Shown here in pieces: positions 21,713 through 29,960 of a DNA stretch of 64,000 nucleotides. The notes under the pieces are model-generated. The model did no database searches. It saw only the letters and a program-made list of their open reading frames with translations, and had not been told where the DNA came from. The number at the start of each line of letters is the position of its first letter. The first letter of the stretch is position 1. Source of the stretch: Lyophyllum atratum (Eukaryota; Basidiomycota; Agaricomycetes; Agaricales; Lyophyllaceae); NCBI GenBank assembly GCA_014905825.1, contig JACGCN010000012.1, forward strand, positions 434,001 to 498,000, given 5' to 3'. The translations under genes were made by a program, and so were the position numbers.

Positions 21713-22268
21713 CGGCTTCTACGATTGCTCTCGTCGATACAGAGACGCCGGTCGAAACCGCGGCACCTGTCAATTGGGCAGATGACGCCGACACAGAGCT
21801 CCCAGTACTACTCGCACCGACACCAGCACCGACACCGAGATCACGCGACTTCTCCGTTCTTTTCACGGGATCTGCAGGACCGTTTAACACCCTTCAGCGT
21901 CGTGTTCGACGATTACATCGAGGACACCGAGTACCGCAGCGACAGCGATTTATACCCCGTGTCAACTACAGTCAGGAACCTATCATAACCTACCGACACC
22001 CATCCGGCATTGCACAGGGAAAACCTGTATTCACCATACAGTCATCGCCGCCACCGCTAACCCCGCCGCCGATACCAGTGACTACTCTTCAAGTCGAGTT
22101 GGACTGGGATAGAGACCCGCGACTATCGAACCTTCGTAACGCGCTTCACAGCTTGGGATGGATTCGAGTTTGAGAGGTTAGGCTTTGTGGCAGTCAGGTT
22201 TGGAGAGATGAGTCAACGATCGCGACGAGGACGTCGCTATGTAAAGGGGGGGCACATGGAGTGTCGTC

Positions 22269-22471
22269 TGAGAGCCTGGCCCGGAGGGGACAAGACTACA
22301 CTAAACGGACCACGCACCAGAACAGAACCTTGATGTATTTCGTATGCGAGAGACGAGTATCAAGAGTAGGTAGTGGTGGTAGTTAGAGGTAAGAACGTAA
22401 GTAGCGTCGAGGTGTGGTCAGGTATGGCCACACAAGCATAAACAACCCGAAATGGTAATCGCAGGATTACA
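22269..22471 (-). repeat. gypsy 3' LTR (element orientation)
   Basis: 203 bp, identical by eye to 28070-28272; TSD TCGTC lies immediately to its left. Confidence 0.93.
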
Positions 22472-22634
22472 CCCCCCCCCGCCCCAAAAAAATCCGTGCA
22501 TGTAAGTACGAAGGGAAGGATGAAGGAACAGGGAAGTAGGTGAAAAAAAATCTGCTCACACGGGTGCGTTAAAAACCCAGTGGGAAAAGCTACCGGTGGC
22601 AGGAACATTGAGAAGGAGAACCGTACAAGTTGCC

Positions 22635-25600
22635 CTAACCGTTTCCTGCCAACCAGGTGCCGAGAGCCTCGTTTTCATCGAGGTCTTTTCCGGAAAGCCA
22701 TCGATCGTGTTCTTGACCATATCCGGCGTAGCGCACGAGGTATTGATGACCGCGGCCGCGACGCCTTTGGGCGACGATCTTGTCGACCAACCATTCTTCC
22801 ATCCCGTCCTCCGTAACGACCGGACCTGGCTCAGGGAATGCGTGGGATGGGAAGAGTTTGTTGTCGTTCTCGTGGAAGGGGAGAAGCTCGGAGGTATGGA
22901 AGGTGTCATATGTTTGAGGGGAATTCGGCATGCTAATGGTGACATTCGAGGTATCCTTGTGAATGCCTGTAATCTCGAAGGGACCGTCGTAACGCGGCAT
23001 GAACTTCGCCGCTCGCTTCTCGCCCTTCTGTTTGAAGAGTTTACGACGGTTCTTTGTCGATAAGCGAACACGTTGTCCTATCTTGAAGGGGAATTTAGCG
23101 GAGCGCGTTGAGTTCGCCTGCGCGGCCTGTTGGATTTTCGCCTGTACGAGGTTATCTGCGGCTGTGCACGTGTCCAGAGCGATGCGTTTGGCAATCGCAT
23201 GTGCGTCGACCTCCTCTACTGAGGCCGATGGGCCAGGGGTTACCAAGGGCGGAATCACCCTCGGGGAACGACCTGTCCGCAAGTAAAATGGGGAAAATCC
23301 GGTTGACTTATTCACGGTATTCATGATGTCAAAACGTACTCGTTTAAGGGCCTTCGACCAGCCATGTTGGTTCCGATCGACGTGGTAGCGGAGGCATTGA
23401 TTGATCGTCTTGTTAGACCTCTCGCTGGCACCGTCGGTTTGAGGATGGTATGAAGAAGACATCTTGACCTTAACGCCAATCAGTCTGGTGAGATGCTTCC
23501 AAAATTTCGATACGAAGAGTTTGTCGCGATCACAGACAATGTTTGACGGTAGGCCGTTTTCACAGTACCAATTGTCGAAAAAGAGCTCGGCCAATCCGCG
23601 TGCGGTGAGATCAGTTCGAGTAGCCACAATTTGGATATCGGAGTTTAACCTGTCGGTCATGGATAGTATGCAATTGAATCCGTTTTCCTCGGGTAAAGGG
23701 CCGACGAAGTCGATCGCGACCGATTCGCATCGGAAATCAGGGACAGGCAGCGGATGCAAGGGACCAAGAGGGGTAGCTGTCGTGGCTTTAAAACGTTGAC
23801 AATCCCTGCAGGCGGGGATGTAGCTCAGCTCTAAATCGCGACGCATTTTTGGCCAATAGTATGCGTCGCGCAGTGTCGCGTAGGACTTGTCGAAACCGAA
23901 GTGGCCAAGCGCGTCGTGCGCAGCCTGGAAAATGGATTCCCGCACGTTCCCGACGCGAGGAATAATCAGGCGTGATCCGAGAAACCAAAGTTCGTCTTCT
24001 AGACGAAGCAGCGGCATTCCCGGTGCAGCAGCTATTAAGTTTTTACACCACGGGTCGGCGGCGTAGCCGGCTATGATGTCCTTCAATATCGCCTTGTCAA
24101 TTGAAACTGAAAGCGAAGTGGTCTTCGCGGGCGTCAGCGCATTAACGCGATGGGCCAAAGAGAAGGCGGATGAGAAGGGGCAGGAGAGCGACGCGGGCAA
24201 GATCGCGTTAATGCAATGTGAGATAACGTCGTCGTCGTGCATGCTGCAGAAGTCAGGGGCGTCACGAACGGCGTCGGAAGAGTCCTTCATGCTGTCAGGC
24301 AATCGTGACAGGGCATCTGCGGCCGAATTATCCTCGCCCTTCACATAGAGGATTTTGAAATCGAACTGTGATAAAAATTCCACCCAGCGCGATTGCCGGC
24401 GGGAAAGGTCGCGCTGCTCATCGAAGTTCTCCAGCGTTTTGTGGTCTGTGAAGACGACGAACTTCATCCCGAAGAGGTCGGAACGCCATTTTCGGAGGGC
24501 TCGAATGATCGCTAACATTTCCTTTTCGTGCACGGGGTAGTTGAGTTCGGCGCCCTTAAAGGTCATGGAATCGAACGCGACTGGTCGCGCTGTTTCCCAG
24601 GTGTCGCCGAAGGATAGTACAGCTCCGGAGCGCTTATCACTAGCGTCGGTAGTCACAAAGATTGTTTTGGAGGGGTCGTCGTGATCTATGACTGTCAAGC
24701 ATTCGCAGCTCACGACGAGCTCCTTGATTGCGTCGAAAGCACGTTGATGCCGAGGAAGCCAAGGGGGGAAGACTTTGTCGCAGCCCAAACCCGTCAATTC
24801 GTTGAGGACGCTCGTGTGGTCCGCGAGTTTAGGCAAGAACACGGCCAGGTAACGTACCAGCCCAATAAAACCCCGAACGTCCGTTGCGGACTTGGGGCGC
24901 GGCCAAGCGAGTATTCGGTCAACCTTCTTTCCGTCAGGCTCGATGCCATTTGCAGAGATGTGATGGCCCAGAAAGTTAATACTTGTGCAGTACAGGTGCG
25001 TTTTCGCCGGGTTGACGTATAAACGAGCTGCGCGTAGCGCCTCCAGCACTGCGCGTACGTTACGATGGTGCTCTTCCAAGCTGTCAGACCAGATGACTAT
25101 GTCGTCTAGGTATACGTGGCAGATTTTGCCAATTAAATGGCGCAGTGCGGCCGTGACACGACGTTGATGGATCGCCGGGGCGTTCCTCAGTCCCATCGGC
25201 ATCACCAGCCATTCGTACAAGCCGAAAGGAGTACTGACGGCCGTCAATGGTACGTGGTCAGGGTGCATGGGAGTCTGGAAGAAACTATTGGTCATGTCAA
25301 TTGTTGCGAAGAATTTTCCCTTCGCGCAGTCATGAAGAATATCATCCACCCTTGGGATCGGGTGGTTGTCGGGAACGGTGGCCGCATTCAGTTGCCGGTA
25401 GTCGTTAACCCATCTAGGGAGAACTGTTGGGTCGGCTTTCGGAATGATGAAGGCAGGGGATGCGAATTGGGAAGAGGATGGCTGGATACGCCCGGCCTCG
25501 AGATGTTGGCCAATCAGGGTTTTCCATGCCTCGCGGTATTTGCGAGGGCACTGATACGTTCGCGTCTTTATCTCATGATTCGCAGTCTTTAGATGAATCT

Positions 25601-27776
25601 CTGCGAGAACGTCGCGAGGGAGTTCGCGAGCATGTGGGATAGGTTCAAAGATGTCTTTAAATTCCTTTTTGAATTTCGACTCGTGCCTCTTGAGTTCCTC
25701 GATGGAAGAGAGCTCGACAATGCGGTCGCGAACCGCCGCGGCCACATTAAGCGTTTCGGTCTCCAGCAATTGTCCGGTAGAAACAAGGACATGAAGCCGT
25801 GCCGCGCAAGCGGCTTTCAATTCAGATAACATTGCTTTGCGCAGAACCTTAACTTGAGCTACGGTCTTCCTGAACGAAATGAATTTACGAGTACGCTGCG
25901 GTGTTACAGGAAGAGGGTTCAACAAGTTATAGTTACTGCGTGTATCGATGACTGTGCGGGCGAAGTGATCGGAAACGATATGGTTGGCATGAAGGAAAGG
26001 GAGGCCGAGAATGATAGGCGAACAGAGTTTAGGCGCGATGATAGCGCGTACAGTCGTTGAGGTCCATGCTTGGTCAAGTGAAGTAAGGGACAATTTACAA
26101 TATTCAGTCAAGGCGGTGGCTTGCGATGCGGAGTTCGATAGTGCGACGTCAACGAGAAGGGGCTCATGCAGGGTGCGACGTTGAAGACCGAGGTGGTCGA
26201 CTAAGTCTGCGTTTATCAGGACTAGGTGTGAGCCACAATCAATTAAGGATGATACAGGAACGGGGTGGTCAACGTTCGGTCCAGCCGCGAGGCCTTTCCA
26301 GACGTAGTGGGGTATGGAGATGGGAATATGACTTACGTCGGAAGCATCGTCTCCTCCAGCGTCACTGGAGTCAGGCTCGATGTCCGAAGATGACGAGGAC
26401 GTAGGCATCACTACGGCGATGGAAGGACCTGCAGTGGTCTGGGTCCAATCCACAACTGCGGCTGCAGGTTTACCCTGGCGGCGGGGCGCGTTCTGGGGAG
26501 CAGACATGGAGGATCCGGCACCGCTACGAGCCTTCGCGGTGGCGACGTCGGCAGCGGTCAGGTGCTTGTAGGTAGCGCCGTCGGGGAAGTCATAGAGACA
26601 AGCGCGGGGTTTGCACGCCACGAAAACCTGCCTGCATTTGGTGCAACCTGAGTTGGCATGCAAGAGCTCACGCTCGTCATCTTGGAGCGGAGGCAAGGGG
26701 ACGAAGGTACCGTTGCCACGGGATGAACGCGCAGGGGCAGCTGGCTTTCCACGCGACGAGAATGAGGTGTTGTACGTTCGAGAGTTGGCGGCGAGCGTCC
26801 GCTCGCGCTTGTGAGCACGGGACGCCGCCTCCTCCGCCTCTTCACGAAGTCGTTTGGACTTCTCGTGTCGCTTGTCGTCAAGTCTGCGGATTTCATGGAG
26901 CCACGCGTCGAAGTCAGCGATGTTGGCGATCTCTTTGTCGTCGTACTTGCGACGCAGCATGGTGTCCAAGTTGGCTTCGAGAAGATTGCGGAGGGCGTTG
27001 GTCTTGGGGTCGAGGTAGGATGTGGTTCCGAAAAGAAAGGTGTTCATGGATTGGATGTGGGCCGACCAATCCCAGAAGGACCAGAGGCCGGGGTCGAGTC
27101 TGAGGCTACCTATCTCCCCACGAAGTTTGTTTTCCCAATTCAGGGGGAGATATTTCTTCTTCAGAGCGGCGATGAACTCAGGGAAGGAAAGAGCCACGAT
27201 GCGCTCACGGTCCCCGTCGTACCAATCGCGAATACGATTGTCGCGGACGCCCTGCATCGCACGGCGCACGCGAGTATTCTCGGGGACGTCGGAGGTGGAG
27301 AAGAAATCGTTGCACGCATGTTCGAACTCCCGAATTACTCCAGGGGTCAGATCGCCGACATGAAGCATAGGCAAACGCTTGTCCTTAATCTCCACAGATG
27401 CAAGGGGAACTGGTTTCACGGACGTTGACGAGGTAGACATTCCGCGATAATTGTTTGCGAGGTGATGAAGAAAGCTATTAGGGTAGGTGCCAACGTGCTC
27501 TGGTGGAGAAACCTCCCAGTCAGATGAATCCGAAGAGGAAGACGAGCGGGCGGGAGACTTGGATGGCGTGGGAGGCGATTTGGGAGCGGGTGAAGGAGAC
27601 TTCGGGGGAGTGGCAGGCGGTGGGGAGAGCGGGGATTCAGGCAATTCGGGCAAGGTTGGGGAAGGAGAGCGAGAAGACCGAGATGGGCTATATGCGGCAG
27701 CAGTCTGCGTTGGCGACGATGACGGCGAGGCGCCAAGGTTACGTGTCCGACTACGGGTCTGGAGGGAGACAGGCAC
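22635..27776 (-). CDS. gypsy Gag-Pol polyprotein with C-terminal chromodomain
   Basis: A single frame of about 1713 codons. A Pro/Ser-rich N-terminus is followed by Gag (FEHACNDFF..), a Cys cluster (CTKCRQVF..CKPRACLYDF), a protease-like site with LIDCGSHLVLI (DCG rather than the usual DS/TG), and reverse transcriptase with FFATIDMTNSFFQTP and YLDDIVIWS. Then come RNase H (VTTDASDKRSGAVLSF, FTDHKTLENF), integrase with an HHCC finger (CRDCQRFKA) and D-D-E blocks (AIDFVGPLP, VCDRDKLF, HPQTDGASERSNKTI), and finally a chromodomain (EWLVDKIVAQRR..YLVRYAGYGQEHDRWL). The frame has no upstream ATG: it opens with GTG at 27776 and the first in-frame ATG is at 27440. The true start is therefore unsure, possibly using the later ATG or a spliced leader. 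Confidence 0.95.
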   Translation of the reverse strand: MPVSLQTRSRTRNLGASPSSSPTQTAAAYSPSRSSRSPSPTLPELPESPLSPPPATPPKSPSPAPKSPPTPSKSPARSSSSSDSSDWEVSPPEHVGTYPNSFLHHLANNYRGMSTSSTSVKPVPLASVEIKDKRLPMLHVGDLTPGVIREFEHACNDFFSTSDVPENTRVRRAMQGVRDNRIRDWYDGDRERIVALSFPEFIAALKKKYLPLNWENKLRGEIGSLRLDPGLWSFWDWSAHIQSMNTFLFGTTSYLDPKTNALRNLLEANLDTMLRRKYDDKEIANIADFDAWLHEIRRLDDKRHEKSKRLREEAEEAASRAHKRERTLAANSRTYNTSFSSRGKPAAPARSSRGNGTFVPLPPLQDDERELLHANSGCTKCRQVFVACKPRACLYDFPDGATYKHLTAADVATAKARSGAGSSMSAPQNAPRRQGKPAAAVVDWTQTTAGPSIAVVMPTSSSSSDIEPDSSDAGGDDASDVSHIPISIPHYVWKGLAAGPNVDHPVPVSSLIDCGSHLVLINADLVDHLGLQRRTLHEPLLVDVALSNSASQATALTEYCKLSLTSLDQAWTSTTVRAIIAPKLCSPIILGLPFLHANHIVSDHFARTVIDTRSNYNLLNPLPVTPQRTRKFISFRKTVAQVKVLRKAMLSELKAACAARLHVLVSTGQLLETETLNVAAAVRDRIVELSSIEELKRHESKFKKEFKDIFEPIPHARELPRDVLAEIHLKTANHEIKTRTYQCPRKYREAWKTLIGQHLEAGRIQPSSSQFASPAFIIPKADPTVLPRWVNDYRQLNAATVPDNHPIPRVDDILHDCAKGKFFATIDMTNSFFQTPMHPDHVPLTAVSTPFGLYEWLVMPMGLRNAPAIHQRRVTAALRHLIGKICHVYLDDIVIWSDSLEEHHRNVRAVLEALRAARLYVNPAKTHLYCTSINFLGHHISANGIEPDGKKVDRILAWPRPKSATDVRGFIGLVRYLAVFLPKLADHTSVLNELTGLGCDKVFPPWLPRHQRAFDAIKELVVSCECLTVIDHDDPSKTIFVTTDASDKRSGAVLSFGDTWETARPVAFDSMTFKGAELNYPVHEKEMLAIIRALRKWRSDLFGMKFVVFTDHKTLENFDEQRDLSRRQSRWVEFLSQFDFKILYVKGEDNSAADALSRLPDSMKDSSDAVRDAPDFCSMHDDDVISHCINAILPASLSCPFSSAFSLAHRVNALTPAKTTSLSVSIDKAILKDIIAGYAADPWCKNLIAAAPGMPLLRLEDELWFLGSRLIIPRVGNVRESIFQAAHDALGHFGFDKSYATLRDAYYWPKMRRDLELSYIPACRDCQRFKATTATPLGPLHPLPVPDFRCESVAIDFVGPLPEENGFNCILSMTDRLNSDIQIVATRTDLTARGLAELFFDNWYCENGLPSNIVCDRDKLFVSKFWKHLTRLIGVKVKMSSSYHPQTDGASERSNKTINQCLRYHVDRNQHGWSKALKRVRFDIMNTVNKSTGFSPFYLRTGRSPRVIPPLVTPGPSASVEEVDAHAIAKRIALDTCTAADNLVQAKIQQAAQANSTRSAKFPFKIGQRVRLSTKNRRKLFKQKGEKRAAKFMPRYDGPFEITGIHKDTSNVTISMPNSPQTYDTFHTSELLPFHENDNKLFPSHAFPEPGPVVTEDGMEEWLVDKIVAQRRRGRGHQYLVRYAGYGQEHDRWLSGKDLDENEALGTWLAGNG

Positions 27777-28069
27777 GGTGGGGGCTGTACGAGACAGTTT
27801 GGCTGGCTAAGGCTAAGGGCTAAGGCAAGGTGCAGGATATGCAGGCAAGGGCTGGCTATATGCGCGCGTCAGGCTATGACGTGGCAAAGGGCAAGGCTGG
27901 AAAACGCGTACAAAGACCGAGTAAACGGCGATGGGCGATATGCGAACGGCGAGAGAGCGATTACTGTATGCAAAAAACGCGTAAGAAAAGGTAGACAACG
28001 GCGAGATGGCCGTAAGTCAGGGTCGCGATGATGGGACGAAAAATGCAAGGTTTGGAGTTCAAAAAAAAG

Positions 28070-28272
28070 TGAGAGCCTGGCCCGGAGGGGACAAGACTAC
28101 ACTAAACGGACCACGCACCAGAACAGAACCTTGATGTATTTCGTATGCGAGAGACGAGTATCAAGAGTAGGTAGTGGTGGTAGTTAGAGGTAAGAACGTA
28201 AGTAGCGTCGAGGTGTGGTCAGGTATGGCCACACAAGCATAAACAACCCGAAATGGTAATCGCAGGATTACA
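28070..28272 (-). repeat. gypsy 5' LTR (element orientation)
   Basis: 203 bp. On the minus strand the element continues CTTTTTTTTGAACTCC just inside the LTR; I could not match this to a tRNA primer site. Confidence 0.93.
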
Positions 28273-28277
28273 TCGTC

Positions 28278-28450
28278 GGGCGACGCTCCAGTTTGGGCAG
28301 CCATGTTTGGTCATGTTTGGCTAGACCTTCGGGCGCGTAGTCAGTATGTACCGTTTCGGGCGTTCGTCAGCACAACACATTGCATTCGCTGCTCGCACTG
28401 CGTCTGCACACTGCGCATCTCAGGGCTTTGTGGCAGATCGGGCCACTCCA
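28278..28450 (+). repeat. distal part of outer element 3' LTR
   Basis: Matches 16052-16216 of the 5' LTR, with the 8-bp indel near its start. The first 12 bp of this LTR lie at 22257-22268 on the other side of the gypsy insertion. Confidence 0.82.
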
Positions 28451-28618
28451 GCGGGCTGGGTCTTGCACTGGACGGACTTGAACGAAAGGGGGATACCGGT
28501 CGCTGGCGACGCGCGGGAAGGGAGGAGGGGAATTTTGAAGGAAGAACAAACCTGACGAGGGCGGCCGCTATGAAACACGACAAAAAACACTCCAACACTG
28601 AAGAAACAAGGAACGCAT

Positions 28619-28767
28619 GGAACCGGATTTCGATTATGCTTCGGCTCGGACTTGGACTTGATACTGGCTCTTGCATATGGACGCGCTGCGGAACGCAAGG
28701 TTCCGGATTTCGATTATGCTTCGGCTCGCACTTGGACTTGATACTGGCTCTTGCATATGGACGCGCT
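28619..28767. repeat. 80-bp tandem repeat, about 1.9 copies
   Basis: CCGGATTTCGATTATGCTTC and CTTGATACTGGCTCTTGCAT each occur twice, 80 bp apart, with one base difference in between (GGCTCGG / GGCTCGC). It lies just right of the transposon nest. No gene was recognised from 28451 to 28890. Confidence 0.9.
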
Positions 28768-28893
28768 AGACTGGACGCTTATATACCCTGATTTGGACTT
28801 GGATCAGAGTGGACTTTTGGACATTGATATGTACACCCGGACATTGACTACACTGCACAAATATTTCGGTTGCGGCTCCTCCCCCTCATCCCA

Positions 28894-28946
28894 GGAAGTC
28901 TGATCGGCTGGGTGGCCAGTTCACGCACAATGTTCGCGAACATGTC
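28894..28946 (+). repeat. left arm of a ~650-bp inverted repeat pair
   Basis: GGAAGTCTGATCGGCTGGG..GTTCGCGAACATGTC, related in inverted orientation to 29494-29545. The two arms share CTGATCGGCTGGG and GCGAACATGTC exactly, with mismatches between. Confidence 0.6.
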
Positions 28947-29493
28947 ACCTGATAAACATAACATACGTACGCATTCCCACGCCATGTGTCAGCGGGTCTG
29001 AGCACGTCGACACCATCGCCAACGGCGTCAAAGCTTGCGCCGAAGCTGTCAAGGACCATGTCCTCCGCAGGGCGCTTTGGCGCGTACATCTTTGGCCGTC
29101 TCACTGCATATAATCCGCTTTTTCCTTGGTCTGTCGTGTGCATAAGCTTCACATGGGTGCCCAGGCCTACTTCACCGGCCTCGAGCTCGTTGCAGAAGAG
29201 ATATAATGTGAAGGAATTTGGTTAGCGTGGACACATCAAGTGCGGTTGCAAGCAGAGGATGTCTGCTAAGGATGGCAGCAAGTGCCTCGAGTGAAAGATC
29301 AGCCGGCATATGTAAGAATGCATTGATTGAGTGGTGTTAAGTACAGGGAACATTCGTCATTGTCTAGCTTGGGCGGTCGTCGTCGTTCTCGATGGTGAAG
29401 ACCACCGTGAGTGAACAATAGCGTGCTTGCTTACCCGCTGTTGCCAAACAGTGCATGGACCCGCTGAGTCAGGTGGCCTGGGCCAGTTCGGCG

Positions 29494-29545
29494 GACATGT
29501 TCGCGGACTGGTCCGCGAACGTTCCTCCCAGCCGATCAGTTGTCC
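29494..29545 (-). repeat. right arm of the inverted repeat pair
   Basis: The reverse complement reads GGACAACTGATCGGCTGGG..GCGAACATGTC. The sequence between the arms shows no gene I can support. It could be a degraded miniature transposon; no target duplication was found. Confidence 0.6.
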
Positions 29546-29705
29546 TCCCTCATCCTCACAAGTGTTGACGCACGTGGCAACTCGTAAGATTTCACGACAA
29601 ACACGGTAACACTGAAGCAGAGTAGTCTCGTGCCCGACGTTACAGATTAGGCAATGACTCGTGAGAATTCATCCGTCGGCGGAACCTCCGAATGACAAGT
29701 CATGC

Positions 29706-29755
29706 CCTATAACGTCTGGTGCATTTCGCCCTGCCAACCCCCCATCTAGTCACAT
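29706..29755 (+). repeat. left terminal inverted repeat
   Basis: Starts CCTATAACGTCTGGTGCA and includes AACCCCCCATCTAGTCACAT. Pairs with 36638-36686. Confidence 0.8.
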
Positions 29756-29831
29756 ATGTCACAAAAGCCCACGTTTTTCAATTCACGTGCTGTGAAAACG
29801 CGAGACGCGTCTGTTTGTTTACCTCAACTTG

Positions 29832-29863
29832 AACCGCGTTTTGTCTCGAGACAAAACGCGGTT
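29832..29863. promoter_or_regulatory. 32-bp perfect palindrome upstream of the RecQ-like gene
   Basis: The half site AACCGCGTTTTGTCTC is followed immediately by its exact reverse complement, with no spacer. It lies about 98 bp before the helicase ATG and about 76 bp inside the left TIR. It could be a protein-binding operator, a subterminal transposase site or a cruciform-forming sequence. Confidence 0.85.
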
Positions 29864-29960
29864 TGTTTAATGGCGCGTCCAACCACGTGCAATCAACGAA
29901 GACTACCGCCCTGAGCCCTGAGACTTGAACGCTAAGCCCGGCCGAGCGCTATCATCCCCC

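Larger units (their letters stand above)
16380..22173 (+). pseudogene. ORF of outer LTR element, split by copia insertion
   Basis: The first part, 16380-16952 (191 codons), starts MAPGNGKNHKGSKAKKATIA. The second, 21718-22173 (151 codons plus stop), ends LRNALHSLGWIRV. They join in frame (..PVTA then STIALVD) if the copia element and one TSD copy are removed. The protein has a basic Lys-rich start and a Pro/Ala linker, then a charged helical middle with repeated Gly spacing (GYEAGRQWEK, YYDGYRDGEQAGREEE). An acidic/Pro linker, an Arg-rich patch (LQRRVRRLHRGHRV) and a C-terminal box (LDWDRDPRLSNL) follow. I recognise no Gag, zinc knuckle, protease or polymerase motif. A structural Gag-like role is a guess based on its place between LTRs; a captured host gene is the alternative. 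Confidence 0.7.
22269..28272 (-). mobile_element. intact Ty3/gypsy chromovirus
   Basis: Two 203-bp LTRs (22269-22471 and 28070-28272) appear identical by eye, starting TGAGAGCCTGGCC and ending GCAGGATTACA on the plus strand. Flanking TSDs are TCGTC (22264-22268 and 28273-28277). The coding strand is minus. A purine-rich tract (GGGGCGGGGGGGGG on the minus strand, 22472-22486) abuts the 3' LTR. The element landed 12 bp inside the 3' LTR of the outer element. Its age is very recent, judging from the identical LTRs. Confidence 0.96.
16040..28450 (+). mobile_element. outer short LTR element (about 1.6 kb before two later insertions)
   Basis: The same 177-185 bp sequence, TGGAGTGTCGTC..GGGCCACTCCA, lies at 16040-16216 and, split by the gypsy insertion, at 22257-22268 plus 28278-28450. 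Both copies begin TG and end CA. Two bases after the left copy is TGGTGACAACTGCGCG (from 16219), placed as a tRNA primer binding site. The purine run AAAGGGGGGG precedes the right copy (near 22243-22252). The flanks show GCGG on both sides (16036-16039 and 28451-28454), a possible 4-bp target duplication. Between the LTRs is a single 342-codon ORF and no reverse transcriptase, so the element is non-autonomous. Removing the copia and gypsy insertions leaves about 1.6 kb. Confidence 0.8.

Noticed and set aside
22560..27830. Many plus-strand frames of 100-200 codons
   Set aside because: They are antisense to the gypsy gag-pol frame and have no recognisable motifs.
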